From Timema cristinae (taxonomy: Eukaryota; Arthropoda; Insecta; Phasmatodea; Timematidae), in assembly GCA_039000515.1 (NCBI GenBank), contig JBCFYV010000001.1:67883030-67947029 (forward strand): 64,000 nucleotides of DNA, written 5' to 3'. Position numbers and translations under genes: made by a program. Each line of letters opens with the position of its first letter. The first letter of the stretch is position 1. Below are positions 53,600-64,000 of this stretch, piece by piece. The notes beneath the pieces are model-generated. The model did not search any database. It worked only from the letters and a program-made list of their open reading frames with translations, and had not been told where the DNA came from.

Positions 53600-56100
53600 A
53601 AAAGATTAATATAGCACTCAAACACTAAAGAGGATGAAGCATTTTAACATCAATAGACAAGTAAAATCATATAGGGCCTAGTTGGTATTCAATTTGATTT
53701 AATATCACAGAAAAAATATTCAAAAATATGGATCTATAAATAATTAACCTAAGTCAATAAATATTTCTACACAACAATAAAAACGGTAGCAATGTAAAAT
53801 ATAAAATTATATCACTAAAGCTTTCCTTCAAGGTGGAAATGTCCACTACAACAGTTCTCCATGTTGGATAAATGCACCAGAATAGTCCTTTGATAGTAAA
53901 AATCAACTGGGAAATCACTAAAATACATCTTTCAATATTTAAAGGTTAGTTATGCACTTCGTTTATCCCGAGGTTCAGGGTATATTGCAGTGGAGTCAAG
54001 CAAGACTTGTGATTTACATGCTAAAAGGTGTAAAAAACAATTTAGCTAACTTACAGTGACAGGAAGATATTAAAAACCATAAATTAATATACATACAAGG
54101 TGTGTCTGAAAAGTTTAGGACTGCTTTTTTAAAAAGATTTTACTAGTGCCATCCATTGACCTATGTTGGAACTATTACTATCAAATCTGAACTTGCTAAT
54201 TGTCACTCTGTAAGCATAAAGAAGTACAAATGATGGAAAGTTATTTATTTAAGTTCGTGCAGTAAAATCGTCTCGTCATGTATTCAAATGACGGCTAAAG
54301 AGTAGTTATAAAACTTAGCCTAGTTTTAAAGATGTAAAAAGTATAATTGAAACAGTTGCGATGGTAAGTGCATCTTTTGGAGATGAAACCCTTTCAAGAG
54401 ACATTTCATTTTCCAAAGGTCTCGTAAAGAGCAGGAAGACGTCTAGGAGGGTACGTAGAATAGTCCTTCCTGTCTCGTACTGACTAGAACAGGACATGTT
54501 CAGCAGTTGTTCACTGGGAAGATATCACACCAAATTCACATACGCAAGGATGTTCGAGTATGTTCGATTGGGGTTAAAGATTTGAACAAAAGAAAGATTG
54601 TCTTCGCTTTGTACCACTTGCACTAATGGTGGTACGATTTGTTAAGTGTATCAACTAAGATGGCAGACAGTGATCCAAACATTAAAAAAATCATAATTTT
54701 CTTTGAATGTAACCCCGAAACAAAACGAAAATAGGCTGCATGGGTTGTAGAAAAGTCATCCTGGCCAAAGAGACTCCGGTTTAAATAGTCTTGAACCAAA
54801 ACGATGTTGGTGTTTTTTTTTATTGGCAAAGAACAAAAAACAAAATTATAAAACTTTTCAAACACGCCGTGTAGACCTATAATAATTTTAATAATTTGAC
54901 ATTGTAATAGCAAGATTAAAATATTTGTGTATACTACAAAGCTTTTTTTATATAATTAAACTGTGCTGTGTATTCACTGAGCTGTGGAATTAAAGCAATC
55001 TACTTTAAATAAGTGTATTTATAGATATTTTCAAAAGCAGTTATTAATTGGTGTATAGAGGAGAGCTAATAGATTTAGAAATACAAATAGTAATTTACAT
55101 TTCAGGTCACATTAAATATCGCTAGCAAAATATCTGATATATTAGAATGATTTTAAAATGGCTTCTAGGTCAATCGTTGGATATAGGATTTTATCATCGA
55201 ACAAGAAGTCTTGAGACCAGAAACACATGGGTGGCTCCAAGGTTTCCAATATTGGCCCAACTGGGGCAATGGCCCTACTGTACTTCCCCTCTAAACCAGG
55301 TTCCCCCACTACTCGTACTATCTATCAAAGATCAGATGATCATACGACTTTGTGTATGAATACATTTATCTAATATTAGTAACTTTGATAACCACCAAAT
55401 ACTAAGGTTGTTAATAACCCCACTACAATCTGTGAGCCTACATTCTGGCATCCTTCACCTTAAACTATATTCTCAAGTGAAGTCCTAACAGTTACTTGTA
55501 AACATATTTTAATTCCGGCTTATTTCAGATGAAAACATTTTTAAAACGTATTCAAACAGGGACGATTCGTTCTAAAATTTGGAAATTCCCAATGTTCCCT
55601 ATGTTCCCTGTGTTTTCCTGTACCATGCCCTTCTATCAACCCTGTCAAGACTAATTAGGTTAAAATAGCTCTAAACAAATTCAAACCACAAGGGAGCATT
55701 TGATAACCATTTCAATTGTATTCGGGTGAATTAAAATGGCCAAAAATAAAATTTTAAACGGTGGTTTGAAAAACAACAGTTTTCTTCGTGTGCAACTGAA
55801 ACTTTCAATTCAACTGTGAGATTTTATTAAATTATGCTAATTTGTTTCATTAATTAGACCTGTTACAATTTGAGCCTTACTATTCCGGTATTTTTAATAA
55901 GACAATTACAAAGAATGTTTTTCTAGAGTATTTTCAAGTATATTTTTATGTTAGTATATATTGTAAAATAAGGGCTAGTCAGTATTCTATTATATCTTAG
56001 GGCATATTATTATGTAGGAAATATTGTTTCGAACAACCAAAGAAAGTAAGATATTTGGTAATAATAAATTAACATCTCTAGCTCATTGGGAAGATTTTTC
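53600..56100. other. No further exon recognised; AT-rich
   Basis: Presumed intron upstream of the tau-like exon. 'caaggtgtgtctgaaaagttt' at 54095 resembles a mariner end but has no partner. The minus-strand frames 54315-54497 and 54623-54913 are not recognised. Confidence 0.4.
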
Positions 56101-56109
56101 ACTGTAATA

Positions 56110-57049
56110 CAGTGGCGGCTCGTCACTTTAGAAGCTGGAGGGTGCAGCCTGTTTAATTCATAAATTATTTCTAAATTATATATTTAAAAGAAGACACAAA
56201 TTTCGGAATATGTTTTGCTAAATATTCATTTAGTTAAACTCAAAAATTAATATCACAAACATCATGGAAAGATTAAAAAAAAAACTTCCCCCAAAGGACG
56301 TGGATGTGTTGTAGAAACTCTGCAGCTGTGTAATGTGCATACATATATAGGTATGTATGTTTTCATTTTGTTCCATACAAAATTCAGGACATGGCCTACC
56401 TAATGAATTCAATTCTCTTTTTTGATCAAGAGTTAATCTTGCAATATTCGTTGTGTTAAGCGCCTGAATTGAACTATTCATATTAAGCCTAGTTACAAAA
56501 AAATATTAAAACATATAACTCAAATAAACATGATCCTAAAATAACCCAAAATAATATTATTATAAACACACACGCCACACACATCCCAAAGATGCGGGAG
56601 CATGCAAGATGATTGACAACCACTATTGCTGGTTCACGCTATACCCATTTCACAAGCTTTCAACTTTAGGGCGCGTAAGGGAGTGCGCCTTCAAAAGAAG
56701 AATAAGCAATGCTAGCTAGCTATAGCAGGAGGAGGACAACGGGTTAAGGGGAGGAAGGTTTGGTTTCACAATGCATGGCGCTGACCGTAGCGCGCCTGAC
56801 TGCATGCCATTTGAAGATAAGAGGTGAAGAGGTGGGAAGGTTTGGTTTCATAATATCAGGCGCTGACCACCTCGCGCCCGACCACATGCCATTTTAAAAA
56901 CATTGCCTGCTATTACTTGAACCAAAAAACATATTTTTCTTGAAACTATTATGGCAAGATAAAATAGTCAGAGTGCGAATAATAACTTTAAAAGGAACTG
57001 GGGATTCGTGGGGATGGGGGGCGCGCGCCTTAGGGACGAGCCGCCCCTG
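56110..57049 (-). mobile_element. Internally deleted hAT element with perfect 8-bp target duplication
   Basis: Ends CAGTGGCGGCTCGTC and, other strand, CAGGGGCGGCTCGTC (14 of 15); target duplication ctgtaata at 56102-56109 and 57050-57057. Length 940 bp. A minus-strand frame (56481-56230) starts MNSSIQALNTTNIARLTLDQ and continues KRELNSLGRPCPEFCMEQ. It resembles the N-terminal part of ZMYM1/TTF-type hAT transposases ('NIARLT..E', 'LGRPxPxL'); the rest of the gene is gone. Confidence 0.9.
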
Positions 57050-57377
57050 CTGTAATATAAATTTAAGAGTAAGCGTTTTTTAAATAATTCATCATATACT
57101 GATAATGTTATCAACACAGAAAGCAAATTTGTAATAACTTTACAATTTTATTAGGAAAAAACTAAATATTAACTTTTTACAAGTTTTATTTAAAATTAAC
57201 AGCAAATAAAATATTTTAAACAACATAATATTACCAATATTGTTTATACTATAAACAATGTAAATGGCCTACCTAGTTTATTATAAAATAAACCTATTCA
57301 CCCTCACATAATCTCCCCATTAACAATGACTGAATAGGAAAGATAAAGTCACGTGAATTATGAGAAAGTGAACCGCT

Positions 57378-57440
57378 CAGTTTTGCCAATCTTATAATAT
57401 TTGATTGTATTCACAAACGCACTCGAGATTGGCAACACTT
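57378..57440. repeat. 63-bp inverted repeat, minimal MITE-like
   Basis: cagttttgccaatct at one end and, other strand, aagtgttgccaatct at the other. The ends resemble those of the hAT MITE at 51282. No target duplication. Confidence 0.4.
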
Positions 57441-57745
57441 CTCCCGTATAATAATCCCACACTTTCTTAAGAGCTTGTAGACTGTCTCAGCTGTGATCTA
57501 CTCAGCGCTACTGTGTAGAAATAAAGTAGATCTCATCTGCCTGACAGGGATATTACAGTGTACAGCCTTGTAAAGACTTTCAAAACAAACTCTTAGGGGA
57601 TCTATGGAAAAGATAAGTTATATTTAACACGCCTTAATTTTTTGTTGTTGTTGCCGGATGTCCAAACGGTATTTTAAAAGTTTAAATTAAATATCTAATG
57701 CAAGAACTGAATATAAAAATCTAGTCCTCTTTTAATATTTTACCT

Positions 57746-58442
57746 AGAACTAATTCAAATGTTCTTCTCTACACCAGGTGCCGATACAACTCTAAAACGA
57801 AGCAGAACTAATTCAAATGTTCTTCTATACACCAGGTGCCGATACAACTCTAAAACGAAGCAGAACTAATTCAAATGTCCTTCTCTACACCAAGTGCAGA
57901 TACAACTCTAAAACGAAGCAGAACTAATTCAAATGTTCTTCTCTACACCAAGTGCCGATACAACTCTAAAACGAAGCAGAACTAATTCAAATGTTCTTCT
58001 CTACACCAGGTGCCGATACAAGTCTAAAACGAAGCAGAACTAATTCAAATGTTCTTCTCTACACCAGGTGCCGATACAAGTCTAAAACGAAGCAGAACTA
58101 ATTCAAATGTTCTTCTCTACACCAGGTGCCGATACAAGTCTAAAACGAAGCAGAACTAATTCAAATGTCCTTCTCTACACCAAGTGCAGATACAACTCTA
58201 AAACGAAGCAGAACTAATTCAAATGTTCTTCTCTACACCAGGTGCCGATACAAGTCTAAAACGAAGCAGAACTAATTCAAATGTTCTTCTCTACACCAGG
58301 TGCCGATACAAGTCTAAAACGAAGCAGAACTAATTCAAATGTCCTTCTCTACACCAGGTGCCGATACAACTCTAAAACGAAGCAGAACTAATTAAAATGT
58401 CCTTCTCTACACCAAGTGCAGATACAACTCTAAAACGAAGCA
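57746..58442. repeat. 58-bp tandem repeat, 12 copies
   Basis: The unit gaactaattcaaatgttcttctctacaccaggtgccgatacaactctaaaacgaagca is repeated twelve times with no length change and few substitutions (ttctt/ccttc, aggtgccg/aagtgcag, aactct/aagtct). The variants appear in mixed order, which suggests duplication of multi-unit blocks. No frame is open through it. Confidence 0.97.
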
Positions 58443-58889
58443 TAACATAAGAAATAATTTACCGTTGTTCAAACTAATCTTCATAGACTTAGTACACATT
58501 TTGAAGTCGTATAAATAATGTAGATGAAAGAAATGAATCTTAAGAGACGAGGAAATGTTATTTAGTGTCGGAAGATCCAAAATAAATCTTCGCAGACATT
58601 ACCTTATCATCTGGTGATGTTGTCACGTTGGCTACACTGTAACTAAGTCAAGCCTAGATAGTATTTTGCTTTCTACCAACATTATTAGTGAGGACATAAT
58701 GTAAACATGCTGTCAGATCAAACCATGCAATCCATGCTTTCAACAATTACCTACCCCTGATCGCTGACTCATCTTCATTGATTGGACGAACACAAGGTAG
58801 TTGGCTAAATAGAACAATAGTTTTCTTTTGAATGTTTGCAGTAGAGTATCCAGAGTTTATTAAGAGCAGCCATCTCTGATATTATACTC

Positions 58890-59165
58890 ATATGGAGGTA
58901 TGTAACTTATTATACTTGTATAGGGATATAGGAATGGTGTAAACTAACACCAAATACAATATAGCAGATCTATTCTCATGTACTCAAACGCTAAACCTTA
59001 TGATCTGCAAGAGCGTGTGTTGACATGTTGTCACTTTTAGAAATCAAAACTTTCACAACAAACCATTTGTTTTTAATATGTTTTCCTTTTAACCGTTTAT
59101 ACATCTTCTGCCAGCTGTCAGCTACCTTCCACTACCTGTAGCTCATGGACTATACATAGACTCCC
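58890..59165. mobile_element. Diverged relative of the 235-bp MITE
   Basis: The stretch actcaaacgctaaaccttatgatctgcaagagcgtgtgttgacatgttgtcacttttag (58978 onward) matches the centre of the MITE at 42587-42821 (ccctacgccgaaccatatgatctgcaaaaacatgtgttta..). The terminal repeats are too diverged to place, so the ends given are approximate. Confidence 0.35.
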
Positions 59166-59439
59166 AAGAGTTAATTTTTGTAAACATAAATTGAAATAAA
59201 ATTAAGTATCTTTGATTAAAAGTCCTATATTAAAATCCATAAATGAAGATTATTGTTTGCCCTCAAATGAGCCCCAATGGATTTTCCAATAATCTCACAC
59301 TTCTTTTAAAACTTTGCAAAGTGTAACGATATCGATTTTCCTGTCTTTCTTAATATTTGAGATCATATTTTAGAGTAAATATTTTCACATTTCTTCTTTT
59401 CAGTTAATTTAAATTAAACTCATCTTTTCTAAACTACAG

Positions 59440-59720
59440 CCATGTTTGTTTTTTCTTTCGTTTAGCTGCACGTGTCAGAAGCATGGTTTATTTCCGGGTT
59501 GTATTACGCAGTAATTAATAGCAGGTGCAGAGTAAAGCCGCGTCTGTTTTTAGTTTTCGCGCTCGTAGAAAATAACCCCATTGGTCGATGGAAAGAAATC
59601 AAGTAGTGATCTGGGTTCGAGAGTAAGAAACTACGGGGTTCACAGTCCTGAGCTCAGCAAGATGCTAGTCTTGTAGAGGGAAACTCTCTCCCACGCTTGA
59701 ATGTCTAATGGAGTAGACGT
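59440..59720. other. GC-richer patch, possible exon or promoter
   Basis: On the plus strand gttttttctttcgtttag acts as an acceptor-like tract before 46 open codons (LHVSEAWFISGLYYAVINSR..) ending in TAG. On the minus strand the same stretch has CCAAT and CpG-rich sites. No protein family recognised. Confidence 0.2.
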
Positions 59721-60917
59721 GTTTCGGACGATAATATCAAAATGTATGAATATATGGGCACACTGTCTATTTAATGTATATTATATACAATGTTTACATG
59801 TTTGACAAAACTGGCTCAACTGTAAATTTAAATTCATGTGAAAATAAACTGACCACACTCTGAACATATGGAGAAGTTTTTAGTATCTTTAAACTAGCAC
59901 CCACTCGTATAGTCTTTTGATGTGTGGAGTGTTAGAAAAGCTCAGAGAATTATTTTTTATAGTGAAATGCTGCATACATACCTTTTATTAAACTAGAACG
60001 TGACGCAACCACTCAAACCAACTAAAGAAAAGGTTAAAAAATGGTCCCCTAATAATTTATCTACATTTCGAAAAAACCCATTCACCTATATCAGTTATAT
60101 ATAGCTGTAGCTAAAGAAGGTTAAATGACTTATATGAGTATAATTGTATATCAGAATGAAAGCTAATGTGAGAGGAAACACACAAAAATAAATAAAATTA
60201 CAAGACGAATACTAAAATCGAGGATTTTTTTAACTATGCGGAAAAGTTAAGGTTTAGGGAAAAGTAAAGATGGTAATAAAAATTACTCCTAGTATGAGCT
60301 TTCAAAAAAATAAAAATAAAATCTAACCACAAGGGGCTGAGATACAACCAATTCTAGGACACCAAAATGGCGGCCATTAATAGCCGCACGGATTTTAATG
60401 TGGCTCCCTATTTGACTTGACGCGCATTCTCGTAGGCCACCCATATTGTCAAATTAGGGGCGTGATGGCATAGCGTTAGCGATAGCGTTTCCGCAATCTG
60501 GACTGTTAGTAACATAATTTGTTTGCAATCAGGACGCGACATTTTATATTTAAGTAATTTGAGCTGTGTATTTTTTATATATTATTTTTAATAATTTCAT
60601 CACTCATTATGAATTCCAAGATTCAAACAAAATAAATTTGAGGAATCCTTGATACATAACTGTGTAAATGTGTAGGTAGACAACCCTGAAAGCACAAATG
60701 TTTGGGATTTTGGCATTATAGCTACCTACGTATCAGTACTATTCTCACTTAAACTGTTGATATTGTGACTTGTTTTTGTTATCATAATAAAATAAAATGG
60801 TTTACAACTGATTAAACTGTAATATTCATATTTTTATATTGGAAAAAAAATATAATTGACTAAAAAACCTATAATAAGGGGTGGAGAGATCGTAAACATT
60901 TTAAAAACATTTCCATT

Positions 60918-60963
60918 GTGTGTATATATGTATATGTATATATGTGTGTATAAATATATATAT
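60918..60963. repeat. TATG/TA microsatellite
   Basis: tgtgtatatatgtatatgtatatatgtgtgtataaatatatatat, an impure TA/TG repeat. Confidence 0.85.
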
Positions 60964-61489
60964 TTCTACTACTCACGAAGTTACATTTTTTAAAGATACA
61001 ACATATATTACATCAAAAGAGATACCAAATAAAACATTTTAGAAATATCAAATTTTAAAGTTGTATGTGTTACTAGACCTAATGGTTAGTGAAATATTTC
61101 AACAAATAAAGATACTGAATTTTAAATAGTTCTTTTCACATAATATCAGGAAAACACTCAGGCCCATAATGCACCTCTGTGTTCCAAAATGACTATTTGT
61201 AATCACGGAAATTAAAGAAAAATGTTCCACGTAAACTCAATTAAATAATGTTTATTTCCATTTAAGAGGTACAAATTTTTCCGTAATGGTTGTCTTAAAA
61301 AGACACAACATTATGTGACATCTCATAGAACCATATTGTTTGCCAGCCAACAACCTTGAAGATGTAAATTAGCTGACCGACCAAATATCTCGGTGCTACA
61401 TACAACCTTCATGAGAAGACGGAACTACAGATCAACATTTACTTCTCAGAGCAACAGCGTTGATGCGTGAATAACTGTGTGTTGTGTTG

Positions 61490-62050
61490 CAGTGAAATAT
61501 AGATTTAGGTTTGCCGTTTGAGGATCATAGCTACCGGTGTTAGCTTAGTGGAAGTCTCCCAACTAGAAATTATTTTTAAACATTAAATCTCCTGTATTTT
61601 TCCTTTTACATGTTCCCTATTTAAGTGCCCTATCATTCTTTATCAATTTCCTTTTCCTCCCTTTTATGTTTTTTGGTCTACTCTTTTAGTTAGTTGCGTT
61701 GCATGTTTCACACCTCCTGATGAGTTCCGATAGAATGAAACCTAGGTTGGGGGTTTGGGCGGTAAAGATCTTTTTGGTGTTTCTTCCCTTCTATATATGT
61801 TTATATCCACCTTTCTTATACCTTCTTCCAAATATAATATGCTATAAAATCTCCCTTGAAGCAATTTAAAGTGTTTCACTATCTAATTTGGGTTGTGAAT
61901 AACTCACATAATAATAATAACACTCTCGGTAATAGTAAATAGTTAAATCCTCTCCCCTCTTAGTGAAGACCTGAATGGCGTCACAAAACGAAATGTTGAT
62001 AATGAATTAAAAGAGGATTGAAAGGAACGTGGCCCATTAAAAAGTAGACA
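61490..62050 (+). mobile_element. Probable Penelope-like element remnant around the ribozyme motif
   Basis: Pyrimidine-rich flanks surround the hammerhead motif. A second phrase near 61968 (gaagacctgaatggcgtcacaaaacgaaatgttgataatg) has the 'GA-CCTGA..CAAAACGAAA-GTTG' wording often seen at the ends of non-LTR and Penelope-like elements. No reverse transcriptase or GIY-YIG frame is present, so the classification is inferred from the ribozyme. Confidence 0.3.
61711..61752 (+). ncRNA. Hammerhead-ribozyme-like motif (type I)
   Basis: The conserved core is in the right order. CTGATGA (61717-61723) is followed by helix II GTTC/GAAT with loop CGATA (61724-61736), GAAA (61737-61740), a minimal helix III CC-TA-GG (61741-61746), then TT (61747-61748) as the cleavage triplet end. 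A four-pair helix I joins CCTC (61713-61716) and GGGG (61749-61752), with one G-U pair. The closing pair of helix II is G-U where functional copies have G-C; one C-to-T change in a CpG (..GAACGAAA..) would explain it. Such small helix III hammerheads are known from Penelope-like retroelements. Probably a slightly decayed copy; activity is unproven. Confidence 0.5.
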
Positions 62051-62339
62051 ATAATCTCAAAGGAATATTTCCCTCTTTATCTCCCCTCCCCCGCCCTCGC
62101 TTTACATGATGGTTTTCTTTGTAGCCATGGCAACAATATGTCCTGGCGTAGCTCCTATCGAATGTTGAGGTTCACAGCTGTACCAATGCTGTGCTTTGAC
62201 TTTGGTTTAGTACAAACTGGCGAGAGTCACACACAACAACATTCTATGTATCACCAATATGCTCTTATTATATTCCTAAGCGAAATAGTTAATTTAAAAA
62301 AAACATGTTTAATTTCCGTGATATCTTAGAGAAAAATTT

Positions 62340-64000
62340 GTTATATTGTTTACTGTAATAGCTACTAATTGTTTTCAAGATGGTGGTCAGTTAACTAGTG
62401 TTGATCTTTAAGGCTGTTGTAGCAGTTGTTCGTGTTAACCATGCCTAAAACACTCATGATTACTCAACAATTATTACACATCATTATTTGATGCACAATA
62501 TATTATGAAAAGAAACAAACAAGTTACCTCAAATGCTAAGTAGGTTTAACACATACATATCAATATAAAACTACCATTAATAATAGTGTCACAAACTACA
62601 ATATATTAGTTTATTTTAACAAACACATTTCTATGGATATTAGCTAACACCTGAAGACAATTAAAATCTGCATCAAGTGTAATTTATAATAAGTAATTAT
62701 TTTCCTGGTCGATACTTACATAATTAGAGGGATGGGGAGACATTTCATTCAAGGAACGAGGAGTGTATTATACTAACCAAATAAAACAAACGTGATTATT
62801 TGTTATGTTAAATAGATTAGGTTAGTATGATCATAGGACATTATTTAAAATAAGACTATGTTGATACATTCACCGCCATATTTCTTCACATTATTTCTAC
62901 GTATGGAAACATTCGAGGTGTTGCCTAGCAAAAAATTAATATGAAAATTGAGACATTGATTCAAACAGTCTCAAAAGTAAATATATTTTTATGGACAACT
63001 AACATATTATTATTAGGTTTTAATAAACTAATAAATAAATAAAGAACATTGACTTGGATAACACAATTATTTTCTAAAAATAAGGCCATGTTTAGTTTTT
63101 CTGATGATTAAGATTGCAGTAAAGAATATATTAGTGTTACGTAAAACACACAACCAAAACTGCTACGATTGAACCACTAGCTCCAAAGTACAATCTTACC
63201 ATGCTAGCCATTGTTAACAAGTTACAATGATCAGGAGATTCCAAGACAATCATAGTGTAAAGGGTAAAAACACTCAAATATAAACACAATACGATTATTA
63301 CAAACTAGTACTACCAATCAAGAAATAATAACAATTATAGACTACAATCTACATGATGCAAACACTATCAGTATATGTATGGTTCTGTTAAAATAGGACC
63401 TACATTGAATATTATATATTTTACAGGAAACACTTTACAAAGTAACAGGTCAAAAATAATAATTTAATAATGGCTATTATATTTTCTCGTGTTATAGAAC
63501 GTATTTGGTTTTAAGACCACTGCCGTACCTTAATTTAAGCTTATATCTACATTTTTGGTTTAATGATATTCACCTTAATAAAGCAATAACTAAGAGTACG
63601 AAAGGGGGGGTGGTTTTCGTATAAAGATCAGAATAAATTAATCGCACTACACTCCATCCAATGAATACAAATTACACGGAGCCTACACTTTCTACGATAG
63701 TTAAATGTTAAGTAGATTATTTAGAATATACAATCGAAAACTTTCATTAGAAGCACTAACCTTCGTTATGAAATTGTTACATACTACACACAAATTATAT
63801 AAGATTTATAAAATATCAATTTACACAATCCTATAAATATTAATAATATCCATTCGTCTAAATGCCAAATATTCTTTTTAATAGAGACAATGCTAGAACA
63901 TGTTTATAAATATTCGACTTTTTTCACATTCAGTTGTTTCTTCAGTAAAGTGTTAATCACTACTGTACTGTAGTGTACTGTACTGTCCTAAACTATGAAT
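62340..64000. other. No gene; AT-rich
   Basis: No frame, repeat or terminal inverted repeat that I can support on either strand. A short run of tactgtactgta-like repeats closes the window. Confidence 0.45.

Noticed and set aside
54090..54130. mariner terminal repeat (caaggtgtgtctgaaaagttt)
   Set aside because: No matching opposite end and no recognisable transposase within the next kilobase.
61960..62000. Second hammerhead-like site (gacctgaatggcgtcacaaaacgaaatg)
   Set aside because: The CTGATGA core is disrupted and the intervening bases do not pair.

Overview
This window looks like AT-rich, transposon-loaded nuclear DNA of an insect or related arthropod. It contains a 100-base assembly gap (4464-4563), spliced exons, tRNA-derived SINEs, many hAT elements, mariner, R1-type, Gypsy and BEL/Pao elements, and TCAGT-type initiators. 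A hemipteran is possible, but the sequence does not prove the order. There is no bacterial operon structure and no CRISPR.

Host gene content is small. The best call is an exon on the minus strand at 53417-53578. It encodes a tau/MAP2-type microtubule-binding repeat (GSLSNVKHKPGGGEKKI) between a good acceptor and a donor. Further down the minus strand are three exon candidates. One is a 3'-terminal exon at 13946-14041, whose reading phase fits the tau exon and which has a poly(A) signal. The others are an internal exon at 13573-13695 and a terminal exon at 4710-4942, whose phases fit each other. If these belong to tau, most of the window is tau intron packed with mobile DNA; that is inference. 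A possible plus-strand first exon lies at 30538-30633.

Layout: 1.9-4.2 kb, two truncated non-LTR retrotransposons in opposite orientations. 4.4-5.6 kb, possible mariner end, gap, exon candidate, SINE. 6.3-9.5 kb, decayed spliced Mutator-like/YqaJ transposase gene. 9.8-12.5 kb, hAT relic with target-site duplication (TSD), old tandem repeat, second hAT-like element, 37-bp repeat. 12.7-15.4 kb, GC-rich block, LINE scrap, exon candidates. 16.2-17.5 kb, 31-bp minisatellite and GC-rich block. 18.15-21.1 kb, mariner relic carrying a roughly 1.7-kb 47-bp minisatellite made from its own catalytic region, fused to a SINE. 22.5-28.7 kb, SINEs and MITEs. 31.3-35.0 kb, an inverted-repeat element split by a hAT with a perfect TSD. 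36.7-37.6 kb, BEL/Pao gag. 39.1-49.6 kb, a full-length but dead Gypsy LTR element whose 5' LTR holds a hAT and a TA-flanked MITE. 51.3 and 56.1 kb, hAT MITEs. 57.7-58.4 kb, twelve 58-bp repeats. 61.7 kb, a hammerhead-ribozyme-like fold in Penelope-like surroundings. The rest is AT-rich DNA in which I see nothing.

Every transposase or polyprotein here carries frameshifts, stops or deletions, so no autonomous element looks active. Several insertions can be ordered in time because an empty copy of the target is also present.
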